Shown: positions 1 to 9,676 of the stretch, one piece after another
How the letters are laid out: each line of letters opens with the position of its first letter
Numbering within the stretch: position 1 is the first letter of the stretch
Assembly (NCBI GenBank): GCA_015501055.1
Contig: JADNYV010000808.1
Location: 1-15,136 of the forward strand
Length of the DNA: 15,136 bases
Origin: Mucidula mucida
Taxonomy: Eukaryota; Basidiomycota; Agaricomycetes; Agaricales; Physalacriaceae
Reading direction: 5' to 3'
The notes under the pieces: generated by a model
What the model was told of the DNA's origin: nothing
The model's database searches: none
The model's input: the letters and a program-made list of their open reading frames with translations, nothing else
Made by a program: the position numbers and the translations under genes

Positions 1-1
1 G

Positions 2-1504
2 AACCGAAGCAAATGGGAGAAATACATCCCGGACACTTCTTTTAAATTCATAATTACAGGATTCAACCACACTACCTCAGAGACGTCAGCGGGAAGTGGT
101 AGAAACCTTTTCGTACATGGGTTTTCTCGGCAAGATCGATATGAAGAACCCCGAAATCACTCTTGCTTGTTATGAAGAATGTACGAGATCCTTACCTATG
201 GCGTCTGCAAGACTTATACACTGCTGAGATGACGTCAAACACGGTACGACGCGTGTAAAACACGAAGGCGATGGTGAATTCAAGCAGGTTTATTTTGGAA
301 GGCTAGTGAGTTTGACTTTCTCGAGCATACGTTTTATATCATGTTGGTAGGTTGCCACAGGATCAGCTCGAGCTTTGATATCGAAGTTTGACGTCAAGAA
401 GAGGTCTTATTACGGAAATACGAGTATGGAGGCCGAAATCTCGCTGTTGATGGCGAACCAGACCCTGGTACGCTTGGCAATTCAGTGGAATGTCTTGATG
501 CTCACTCACTTAGGCCTCACCTGGAAAATTGATGTATGACCCTTTCATGGGCACAGGTAGTATGGCATATGTGAGTTCTGCTCGACCCGTATCGCGCATT
601 GAAATATCCTTTAACGTACCGCTTAGCCCATTGCTCACTTTGGTGCTCAAATGATAGGGTCCGATATCGACGGCCGTCAAATGAGAGGAAAAGGTACTCC
701 GGCAACGCCCTGTTTAACATTGACTTGCCTGACGTTCAATAGAGAAGACACCTGGTGTTCTTCGAGCAGCAAGCCAATATGGAGTGGAAGCGAGAGTCAT
801 TGATCTGTGCACCTTCGATATCACCAACCATCCATGGAGATGCGGTGAGCTTTTCGATGCAATCATTACGGATCCGCCTTGTACGCGATTTCCTCGTTGT
901 TATTTGTCCATTCTCATCCCTTTCTAGACGGTGTTCGGGCTGGGGCGAAAAGGCTGGGACGAAAACAAGAACTTCCGCCCGACAAATTGGCTGCTTACTT
1001 TGAACACCGCGCTGCCCCGCGACCGTATGCCGCATCCTTTATTTCATCCATTGGTTTGACACTGTATCTAGAGATGATCAGCCTTACATTCCGCCAACAA
1101 AGCCTTACGAGCTCTCAAAACTGGCTTTGGATCTCGTGTTGATGGCGCGGTACTTATTGAGGTACAATGGCCGACTCGTCTTTTTCTTGCCTACGGTCAA
1201 CGAGGAATACGAAGAAGTTGATATACACACCATGATATGCTCAGGCATGGAGGTTGTGGCAAATTCGCTACAGGACTTTGGTTCTTGGGGTCGAAGGGTT
1301 AGTCTCTCATAGTCTCCATGTCGCAAGCTAACTCCAGGTCGACTACTGCAGCTCGTAACGATTCGGAAGACGACAAAGGATGCATATCCACCCCCTTCAT
1401 TCTGTAGTAGAGACGAACCAATCACAGGCGAGTATACCCCCGCTCACAAGGACTTTCGAGAAAAATATTTCCGCGGCTTTAAGCCTGAAATCAATGGTTC
1501 TTGA
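2..1504 (+). CDS. TRM11: tRNA (guanine(10)-N2)-methyltransferase Trm11, 5'-partial, one frameshift
   Basis: Trm11, with its partner Trm112, methylates N2 of guanosine 10 in several tRNAs in the cytoplasm. The gene enters from the left edge, so the N-terminal THUMP-like part is mostly missing; about 370 residues remain. Proposed exons are 2-180, 229-305, 351-467, 514-570, 627-693, 743-880, 928-1024, 1072-1289 and 1338-1504. Spliced, they give FLGKIDMKNPE, then SAM motif I (YDPFMGTGS, exon 4), GSDIDGRQMRGK, the catalytic DPPYGVRAGAKRLGRK split across the 881-927 intron, and PPTKPYEL. The C-terminus is FREKYFRGF, as in yeast Trm11. Near position 74 the frame changes: FKFIITGFNHT is in one frame and PQRRQREVVETFSYM in the next, apparently two bases short. 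The last donor is uncertain: 1290 keeps the frame (WG-RLL), while the better-looking GTTAGT at 1298 does not. Family identity is secure; whether it is functional is not. Confidence 0.9.
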
Positions 1505-1643
1505 CGCTGAGCACCTTGTTTCTCGTTGGAGGTAGAGCCATCTGTATGATTGTGGTGTATATGTACAAGTCCTCCCTCGATATGCTGTAACAATGTTAAT
1601 AGACGGCGACGTGTGCCACGACGCGATGCACCAACCTAACACG

Positions 1644-2044
1644 CTATTTACTCCATTTCTTTGAGAGTGCTCCAACTTGAGCGCACTCGTTGTCTCCCCT
1701 AACACATAAGACCGTCGCGCCGTCTGGGCTGTCCTTGTCCGGGAGTGTACATTTTACATCCTCTGGGTATGGACAAGGACAATCGGCAGGTGCTTTCACG
1801 CAATCCAATGTTGCAGGGCAGAGGTATCTGTTACAGGAGACTAAGGAAGAAAGTCAGCTTCACATGTAGAGAATGCTAGCAACAAGGCCGTACCGCTCTC
1901 CAAATGTGCTGCCCACTGAGAAGCCCCAGATGGTTGGTGGTATTCCTGTTGCTGGCGGAACATCCCATCGAAGAATCCAAACTGCGCGTTTACGAATGCA
2001 CAGAGAAACAGCAGAACAATGGATAGGCTCGCTTTAGACAGCAT
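1644..2044 (-). CDS. LCL2: Lcl2-type small secretory-pathway protein (long chronological lifespan protein 2 family)
   Basis: Two exons, complement of 1894-2044 and 1644-1840, with a 53-nt intron (1841-1893, GTACGG..TTAG), give a complete 115-residue protein. Residues 1-20 are a clear signal peptide ending AFVNA, followed by QFGFFDGMF, a short Gln-rich patch and the family signature SGASQWAAHLES. Exon 2 carries a Cys-rich stretch (VSCNRYLCPATLDC, ADCPCPYPEDVKC, TLPD, VLCVRG). This order matches fungal Lcl2, a protein of about 120 residues linked by genetics to ER-associated degradation and chronological lifespan in yeast; its biochemical activity is unknown. The stop lies 139 bp from the convergent TRM11 stop. 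The ATG at 2044 is the only one that keeps the signal peptide. No frame lesions were seen. Confidence 0.9.
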
Positions 2045-2761
2045 GGTGGATCAGATCAGCCTCAACTTCGCTCAATTGGGACACGTAGCGAAGTCGGTTG
2101 TCGGCCCGACTATCCCGTACTAATACCCATTTTCCCACGATGCTGGTTTGAACTCATTTGAATCCTCCGCTCCGCCTCTGGCAAATGCAAAGGGACCTTC
2201 TAATGAGTCAATTCACGGCTTGACCACGGATATCTTGCGATTTACCTATCATCGCTCTAAAAACGCGCATCGAGTTGGAGACAATCGCGACATAGGCCGT
2301 TATGTAGAAAGCATATTTGTCTTTCGCATTGGTAGCACTGGTGCTACGTCAAGTAGTACGTGTCGTGCTAGCTTACCGTGGAGGTGCGTGAACCGTGTTC
2401 AATGTTGAAAGTTCATGATAACGCGTTCAGTCACGTGCAACCCAAAGCTCTTCGTCAGCCACCACGAAAAAACGCGTCCAAATTCAAAGGGGATCTCCTG
2501 CGTGGCATCCAAACCAGTTCGAAGTATAGATGCACCGCTGTGCATGAGAATACTCCATGAGATAGCCGATACTTGGGATATCGTTGCGTCGTTGTAGTGT
2601 ACTTGTTCAAGACCATTATCCCATCGTTGACCGAATGCTTACTGACTTTTCCCAAAGTATCTCGGTTGAAGGTGATTGGAGGAAAAAATATCTTTCTATA
2701 GCACTTGCATCGTACACCTTGGGCTCTAGAGTTACAAATAACATTACATCTTAGATTGCAG
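2045..2761. other. Intergenic: LCL2 upstream region and peroxiredoxin 3' flank
   Basis: These 717 bases hold the promoter side of the leftward LCL2 gene and the 3' flank of the leftward peroxiredoxin gene. No recognisable gene was found in any frame. Sequence worth noting is a pair of ACGCGT hexamers at 2421-2426 and 2472-2477, with a CACGTG at 2432-2437 between them. A 79-codon stretch without stops on the minus strand (2399-2638) has no suitable start and matches no family I recognise. Confidence 0.5.
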
Positions 2762-3375
2762 TCAGAGAGCAGCGAGGATGGCATCAGCACCAGAAACTGT
2801 AACACCCGGGCCAGGCTCAAGCTACGTGAGAGTGAGTGAGTTGCCTGTAAGCTGATGAGAGAATCAACATACCTCAACGTATTTGACGACCAGGTCGTCA
2901 ATAATCAGGGCATACCGGCCGGTACGAGTACCGAAGCCGACGTGAGCGAGGTCAACAGAAAGACCCATGGATTCGGACCACGCAGCGTTGGTGTCAGAAA
3001 GCATGAGGATCTTATCTTTGACACCTTCGAAACGGCCCCATCCACTAAGAACGAACGCATCGTTGGCAGCGACGAGCACGATGGCGTCGACGCCCTTCGC
3101 TTTGATTTCGTCGTACTTCTGAAGGTAGGGTGGAAGGTGGTTGACGTGACAGGTAGGCGTGAAGGCGCCGGGAACGGAGAAGAGCACGATCTTCTTGCCC
3201 TTCCACGTGCTCGTCGACAACTTAGTGGGAACACCGCAGGCAAGCTATCGGGAAATCAGTCAATCAGCCAAGACTGAATGGGCGGACATACGTTGTCGTC
3301 AAGTTCGGGGGTGTAGGCGATGTAGTTAAACGTTCCCTCGGGAATCGTGTCGCCGACTTTGATTGAAGGTGCCAT
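2762..3375 (-). CDS. Atypical 2-Cys peroxiredoxin, AHP1/Prx5/PMP20 type
   Basis: Thiol peroxidase that reduces H2O2 and alkyl hydroperoxides using thioredoxin. Exons are complement of 3292-3375, 2873-3244 and 2762-2821, with introns of 47 and 51 nt, giving 171 residues, the usual length for this family. The protein starts MAPSIKVGDTIPEGTF. Its active-site loop PGAFTPTC puts the peroxidatic Cys at 60 and the conserved Thr at 57; the conserved Arg is about residue 138 (GTRTGRYAL). Cys31 (LACGVPTKLS) sits where yeast Ahp1 has its resolving Cys31. The C-terminus is AILAAL, which is not a PTS1 peroxisome signal, so a cytosolic location is likelier. Upstream, at 3461-3466, is a CACGTG hexamer with GATAAG at 3446-3451; either could be regulatory but this is unproven. 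The frame is intact, and the fit to the family is strong. Confidence 0.95.
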
Positions 3376-4797
3376 CTTTCTAAAGCTTGATGATGGGGGA
3401 AGGTTGCTGAGCAAGATTCGACGCGGATTTCTGCTTTTAAGGCGGAGATAAGCTCCTGTGCACGTGAACCGCCGCTGAACAGAAGTCCGAATCAAGGATC
3501 CGATTCGCGTTATAATATCACCACCGGTGTTCTGACCAAGGTTCTGACTGATGCTGAACAGAAAAGCGTGTTGATCACGGTACTGACACAAAAGGGGCTA
3601 CAACTTGTGGCAGCCGGATGGATACAAACTTAAAGGCAAGTATCTAACGCTGCGTAAAGGGATGAACTGGGAGAGCAGTTGTGGGAACAGAGTGTCAATT
3701 TATTCCTAGCGGTTTTGGGCTACTGGAGCGCGGCTAATCTGTAGAGGACAATGTACAGCGCGTTGTACTATGGGTGAAGCAGCGGCGAAACACGATGTAT
3801 GTGCTCCTTTGTCCAGATGTACGAAGAAGATCTTCAGCAAAGATGGCTGAAACACGCGTGTAATGTGCCCATGTGTGGACATGATGCAGAGAGAGAGATA
3901 GGTGATTAGAATGGACTTGGCGTTGACGTGCTTGAAGAGACTTCGTGTACAGGATGTTACAGAGCTTCGCCATAGCTGAAAGGTTTTTTTTTGAACGGAA
4001 TATATGGTAATGCGCGTAGTACCATAGCGCGAAGAGGTGGGCCAAGCGTCTCTTATTGAAACCATCAATGATTTTGAAAGTGAGGCCAGGTTCGGCCCGA
4101 CTCAAGCCGACCAGCAGAGGAAACCTATGACAGTGGTTGTGTTAAGGGCATGTAAGAGAATGTGGCGTTTACATATTGAGAGAATTCAGACGTCGGAACC
4201 AGGTTCCTTGATGGTAGCGACGAGCATAGGAAAGAGAGTCTGTGTAAACAAGAACGCTGAAAAGCGTTGTCAACACCCGCACCTGGTCAATCAATGCCGC
4301 TGTTCACACCAGACTGTGATGTGTTCACTGAGTCCTGGACTGGTTTTAGTACCGAAAAAGGGAAGCAAAGTACCTTCTGCCTAAAACATTGGAGTTGCCA
4401 CACAATTCGGAGTAATGCGACAAGAGCGTCAGTCCTAAGTTTGGCTGGAGGACGTGTCGTGTGCACGGTTGATCGAGATTGGTGTAGATCTGCCACCTTC
4501 AAATTGTCGTCAAAGCTGAAATATTGCCTCCCATTATCCATAAAGACGGAGACGAGAGGACGTATAAAACCTAGTGAAGCATCTCAAAGAGATCCTTGGT
4601 CGGCCGCAGTGATGAGACAAGTAGATGGAGCAAGTATATGCTAGCCATATCGACAGCTTATAATCAGTTTTTTTGGGAAAAGACTGCTTTAATCGTTGAA
4701 ACAGAGATGCTAACGTCAGCGCATCGTGCACGACCACGTGATAAGCGTGCTTTCAACGAAGACGGTTGAAAGTCCAACCATCATCATCTCTGCTACC
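3376..4797. other. Long intergenic region between divergent peroxiredoxin and kinesin-8 genes
   Basis: About 1.4 kb separating the start codons of two divergently transcribed genes; it must hold both promoters. Several open stretches of 60-125 codons exist on both strands (for example 3706-4105 minus and 4037-4644 plus), but their translations are low in recognisable motifs, overlap each other in shifted frames and could not be extended by plausible splicing. A CACGTG hexamer lies at 4735-4740, about 60 bp before the kinesin start. No RNA gene, tandem repeat or mobile-element terminus was recognised. Confidence 0.5.
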
Positions 4798-7700
4798 ATG
4801 GTCGCCGCAGGCTCGATTACCGTCGCCGGTCAGCTTTTGTTCGCTTTTCTATACAACTATCGCTCATTTTCGTGCAGTGCGGGTACGTCCGCCGACAGCA
4901 ACCGAAGCCGCTCGTCTGCCTGAGCCATGTTACGACACCACTATTCGCGGCGACGGTACGCTCGCAACCCCAAAGTCCATCGCCACCACATCATCACTGC
5001 GCGAGGTCGTCCAAGTCGTGGACGACCGCATTCTTACATTCGATCCGGACGAGAAGGACAGAGCAAAGGCGTTCATGGAGAGAGGATTCCTGCCGCCAGG
5101 GACAAAGCGGTACAAGGACAGGCGCTTCATGTTTGACAGGGTCTTTGACTACGAGGCAAGGCAGCGCGATGTCTATGAGGGGACGGCGCAGCCGCTGCTG
5201 AAGGGTCTCCTTGATGGGTTCAACGCTACGGTGTTCGCATACGGGGTGCGTTGTTTGCCAGTTGATTCAACCATGTCTTACCAAACTATAGGCTACTGGA
5301 TGTGGCAAGACACATACAATAAGCGGAACAGAAGCGGATCCTGGCATTATATATCTCACAATGGCCGACCTATTCCAGCAGATTGAAGACCGACGAGACG
5401 AATACAACGTCGATGTCTCCGTAACCTTTCTCGAAATCTACAACGAGGAGATCCGTGATCTGCTTGCCGACACGGGCACCAATGCCCCTCGAGGCGGTCT
5501 GTCCATTAGAGAGGACAAGACCGTCAAGGTCGTTGGTCTCAACGAGCTCAAACCCAACTCTGCTGAAGAAGTCAAGGAGATCGTCCTCCAAGGCAACTCG
5601 CGCCGGACTCAGAGCCCAACACACGCCAACGAAACCTCATCCCGCTCTCACGCCGTTCTCCAAGTCCACATTACCCAATCGCCTCGTACCGCTTCAGTCT
5701 CCGAAGAGCGTACAGTGGCCACTCTCTCTATCATCGATCTCGCTGGCAGCGAACGCGCCGCTGCGACTACCAACATGGGCCAGCGGATGGTAGAGGGCGC
5801 CAACATCAACAAGTCACTCCTTGCCCTTGGCAACTGTATCAACGCCCTCTGTGAAAGCGGCGGAGCAATCCGACACGTCCCTTACCGTAACAGTAAACTC
5901 ACGCGTCTTCTCAAATTCTCACTCGGCGGCAACTGCAAGACGGTCATGATTGTCTGCGTGGCACCCACTTCCATTCATTTTGACGACACCCATAATACCC
6001 TCATCTATGCCGAACGCGCTACCAAAATCAAGACCAAGGTTGTCACGCGTAATGTCGTCAACGTTGATCGCCATGTTGGACGTTATGTCGAGGCTATTAA
6101 TCGTCTTAACACCGAGATCGCAGAGTTAAAAGCCAAAATCTCTGGTAAAAACAACGCCGAGAGCCAGATTCAACAGCGCAAGAGAGCAGAGGCTACAGCA
6201 GAAGTGGAGCGATCAAAAGAGGATATGAAGCTCAAGTTCGAGCAGACCAAGGACTCCATCGTGGACGGGGCCCACTGCTCGGGCAAGATATCTGTAGCCA
6301 ACATCAAGTTGGCAGCTATACGGGCGCGTTTGGCGGAACTGGACTCCCGGGACATTTCTTTGTCGGCCGATCTTCAGGCTGAACGCGCTCTGTTATCGGG
6401 CCTCGCTGAACCAGAGGAGAATGCGATCAAACCCGAGTCTGTCCTCTCAATCAGATTGCAGCGCTCTTCGAACTCTAGAAACATGTTTGACGCTACGATG
6501 AGAGCAGTTTCAGAGAGGCGGTCTGAGAAGCTCGACGAATATGGGATAGAGATGATCAAACTAGACGCCAAGCGCAGAAAAGCAGAGGTGGAAGCGATGA
6601 AAGCCCAACAGGAGAAGGATGCTATGAAGGATGCAGTCGAAGATTTGGCTCAACTTATGGTCGCTCTCGTTGGGATGCTGGGTCGATGTACTGTCACTGT
6701 CGGCGACGCTGGTAGAGCCCTTGGGGGGGCCTCGGGAGACGATCTACCTCAGGCTGCAGCAAGCGTCTCTTCATTGCTCAATCAAGTCAAAGAGAAGAAT
6801 GACGAGGCTTTCACCAAACTTGTGGGCCACTCCACCAGCGGTTACACCATGGCTGGCTCCATCGTGCTAGACAGTTACAAGAACTATACCAACCCCACGT
6901 TTACACGTCGCGTCAGTTCTGGACCTTTGCCTTCCTCTAAAGCCCGGCGGTCGACAGCCTACGATGGGGACTCTTCCTCTATTTCTCCTCGAAGAAACCA
7001 CAGGTCGATCCGCTCCAGTTTAGCCTCACAGCCTTATCGCCGAGTTTCTGATAAGGAAAGGAAGGTATCCAAGTCCGGCAAGAGCGTGCAATGGAGAGAC
7101 GAAGCTGGTCGAGGGCATTTAGACGACGGAGGCTCTGGTTTCTCAGCGCCACCACCTGTCAAAGTTGTTCCTGCAAGTCCAAGTCCAGCCGAACGGACAC
7201 CGAATGGCCGCAACACGCCGAGTGGTCGTACTACCCCTCAAGTTCGTCCAATATCCCGCGCCGGGTCTGAGAGTGAATGGGAGGATGATGACAAGACGGA
7301 TGACAGCGTCCATCTTTCCGTTTCTCAGTCTAGTTTGAGACCATCTAAGCCCGCCTATGGGTCACTTGGATCCGCACGACGACCTCGTGCGGGCCGCTTA
7401 GATCCTGGTTTTCTCAAATCCAAGGGCAAGGCGACGACTTTGGGTAGTTTGGCAGAGGGCAACGAGAGCGATGAGGATTTTGGTCGACGCGTCTCTCAGC
7501 CATTGGGCCCAAGAACCCTCAACTCTCAGGAGGATGTGCGTCATCACCGTAGTGGATCTGGTGGACAGAAGAAGCACGGGAGTCCAGGTCGTCGAGTATC
7601 CTCGGCTTCTCGAATGGGTGCAACGCCTGGGAAGAGCCGTCGACGGTCCAATATTGGTCCTTTGCGCATGGAGAAGTCGCGTCGACGATCTAGCATGATT

Positions 7701-7952
7701 CCTCAACTCTCCCCGCCGAATGGGGAGACACGGCCTCGTAGGATGCTGATTGCTAGCCCGGCGAAACGGGTCAAGCGAATTTCCATGTCATCGCGAGGCA
7801 TGCCGCCCATTCGACTGAAACCCATTCCCGCTTCAACTTCAACGAGCTTCCCCTCGTCCTCGTCCGTTGGCAATTCATCCTTCGTAAAGGATGGAAATAC
7901 AAGCATAGGGGATACTAGCATCAACAAATCTTTACGACCGACGTGGCGATGA
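4798..7952 (+). CDS. Kinesin-8 family motor protein (Kip3/KIF18/Klp5-6-like)
   Basis: Plus-end-directed microtubule motor of the family that limits microtubule length and positions spindles and nuclei. Exons are 4798-4828, 4878-5245 and 5292-7952 (introns 49 and 46 nt), giving 1019 residues with an open frame. The first intron must be removed to form the first motor strand ITVAVRVRPP; the ATG at 4798 fits because it leads straight into it. Motor landmarks: FMFDRVFD, P-loop GATGCGKTHT (about 133-142, created at the second splice), LEIYNEEIRDLL, switch I NETSSRSH (about 246-253), switch II DLAGSE (about 282-287), and HVPYRNSKLTRLL. After the motor (about residue 390) come charged helical segments with SIVDGAHCSGKISVA, like kinesin-8 members. 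The last 350 residues are Ser/Arg/Pro-rich and basic, consistent with a microtubule-binding or phosphorylated tail. Assignment to kinesin-8 rests on motor and neck-region wording from memory. Confidence 0.93.
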
Positions 7953-8147
7953 ATTACGACCGTTGAGACCATTCAAACGACGTGTAACCTGTCTATCAGC
8001 TCATTATCATGCATTCATTCCTCTTGTTTTCAATGTTCAGTGTAATAGTATAAATAGGCCGTATACCCTCTGTCAATATTGTAGACCGAAATGTATAAAT
8101 GGGCATTCCGAATGAGCTTTGTATAGGCGCCACATATGTAACTGCCA

Positions 8148-8901
8148 TCAACAAGGAAGGACACGGACATGATTGCTGCCCATCAAGATGTTGATAGTCT
8201 GCTCTGTTGTCACGAACCATGAAAAGCCTTTCGTGTGCTTTCCATTGCCTTGCGCAACAGGATACTTGCATGCTCGTAAGCGAGACACGTAGGGCAGACC
8301 TTGGATATGGAGATGCAGATGATCAATAGAATTCAAAGGAGGTATATGGAATCCCATCCTGCAGGCCATTAGTCAAATACCGTCGTGGCAGCAAACCGGC
8401 TCACTTTCTCGCGTGTGGAGGTACATCCAGCTGTTCAAGGATAGTGTCACCTAGGTTTGCCATGGTTTTGACTGTGACGATTATTATTGAGCGCATGCCG
8501 CAACCGTTGGACACTGACCAAGCTCAACATCACTCGAACAAAGGTCCTTCACACTACCTGGGACGCAGTCCGTCACTGACATCGTCCAAACGCATGTAAA
8601 AACACATACCAATGTGAGTTTTAGGTATTAGTTGGATGTGATGTCGACTAGAAGGATTACGATCCTTAAATGCCACAAATTTCTCGTCCTAGAGCATTGC
8701 ATTCGTCAGAAAGCTTGAGGGATGTGCAACGTGGTGGGGGGCGTGAAGACGTACTTCGTAGATTATGTTGAAGCCGTTTTCTTTGGAGACATGACAGAAA
8801 GGACAGTGTTTGACGTAGGCAGCCGGATTGGCCTCAAGATCATCAGTTAGACGCACGGCTGGTCGTCTGGAAAAAGGCCAAAATGTGAAGCAATCTGGCA
8901 T
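8148..8901 (-). CDS. HIT-domain (histidine triad) nucleotide-binding protein
   Basis: Likely nucleotide hydrolase or transferase of the HIT superfamily. Five exons, complement of 8755-8901, 8610-8688, 8519-8557, 8405-8471 and 8148-8358, with introns of 66, 52, 47 and 46 nt, give 180 residues. Order: an N-terminal extension, C-P-F-C (residues 33-36) in HCPFCHVSKENGFNIIYE, then FVAFKDRNPSSRHHIQLIPKTHI, and the triad DHLHLHI with His at about 124, 126 and 128; the middle one is the nucleophile in HINT proteins. GFHIPPLNSIDHLHLHIQGLPY resembles fungal HIT-like proteins related to the aprataxin/HINT3 branch, but no C-terminal zinc finger follows. An in-frame ATG at 8955 would add 18 residues; I prefer 8901 because FTFWPFSRR then leads the protein. 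The substrate is unknown. It is convergent with kinesin-8, with 195 bp between stops. Confidence 0.88.
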
Positions 8902-9270
8902 TACCAGTGATAGGCTAATGAAGGTATTTGTGAAGCACTCCAACCCCGAGTCCAAGTTGCCGCCGGCATCGTATGGGCTTATCAGAATCCAGATGTGGCT
9001 CAGCGCTCAGCCTGTACATTCGGAGGTTTGAAGAAGGTCCTGGACTTGGAGTAATCCTAATATTGAGAATTGATTCCTGAATCCTGTAGGGTAATGCAGT
9101 AAACCTTAAGTATTGATACACCTCTGCCTGACAGTATTGATACGGTATTTAGCGCGGCTGACATTTAGGTTTTGATACTGCGATACACTGTCAGGTGTGT
9201 GCTGCCGTACTGCGCCATAATCCATTGCGAACACAAAATTTAGTACAACTAGTAACAAACGAGAAAAAGG
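8902..9270. other. Intergenic region with short direct and inverted repeats
   Basis: Upstream flank of the HIT gene and downstream flank of the tRNA. Two exact copies of AGTATTGATAC lie at 9109-9119 and 9133-9143. A perfect 9-bp inverted pair, CCTGACAGT at 9127-9135 and ACTGTCAGG at 9187-9195, encloses 51 bases. No gene was recognised; the repeats are too short to name an element. Confidence 0.5.
9264..9268 (-). terminator. Probable RNA polymerase III terminator of tRNA-Cys
   Basis: A run of five T residues on the minus strand lies two bases beyond the tRNA discriminator position. This is the usual Pol III stop signal and supports the tRNA being transcribed leftward. Confidence 0.7.
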
Positions 9271-9355
9271 AGACCTCGACGTGATTCGAACACGTGACCC
9301 TGCGATATTGCTGCTACGCTGCAATCGCATGCTCTAACCACTGAGCTACGAAGTC
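9271..9355 (-). tRNA. tRNA-Cys (GCA) with a 12-nt intron
   Basis: On the minus strand the 7-bp acceptor stem GACTTCG/CGAGGTC (one G-T pair), D arm GCTC/GAGC, anticodon stem TGCGA/TCGCA and T arm ACGTG-TTCGAAT-CACGT fold as a standard cloverleaf. The anticodon loop region has 19 nt rather than 7. With the intron at the standard place after position 37, the anticodon is GCA, which reads UGC (cysteine), and the intron is 12 nt. The discriminator base is T, as expected for cysteine tRNAs. The A box (TAGCTCAGTGG) is typical; the B-box core GTTCGAATC is present, with non-consensus flanking bases. The amino-acid call depends on the intron position. Confidence 0.85.
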
Positions 9356-9676
9356 TTGTTAGCTGAAATCTTGCATAATATATGTAGCGTATCCTACACT
9401 GGACAAACCGCCTCTCTGGAAGATATCATTACTACGTCGGGTGAATTGGTGCACAAGCTCAAGATTGTAGCTCTTTTTGGATGGGAGAGAATTGTGATCT
9501 GCAAGCCTGCCTATCATTATCATTTGGATACAGATAACTATTTACTCTTCGCAGGAATTGAGCAAGGAGATGTTTGAAGGGCAACGAAGTCGTACTAGCC
9601 GATAGCCCATCTAACTCCCCATGTCTTTTCTCAAACATACTATTACACAGCCAGATGATAGATAGATACATCATTC
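9356..9676. other. Intergenic: tRNA 5' flank and CDT2 3' flank
   Basis: No gene seen. Open stretches here are short, start arbitrarily and show no motif. A small GATA-rich simple repeat (GATAGATAGATA) lies at about 9657-9668. The region probably contains the 3' UTR of the leftward CDT2-like gene. Confidence 0.5.

Noticed and set aside
2762..2821. Peroxisomal targeting signal at the peroxiredoxin C-terminus, as in PMP20.
   Set aside because: The protein ends in AAL, not an SKL-type tripeptide.
3706..4105. Two overlapping minus-strand open frames of 120-123 codons.
   Set aside because: They overlap in shifted frames, have no recognisable motif and no plausible splicing partner; neither looks more coding than the other.
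4037..4644. Plus-strand open frames of 115 and 125 codons and a minus-strand frame of 84 codons in the same place.
   Set aside because: All three overlap, none resembles a known family, and composition looks like non-coding sequence.
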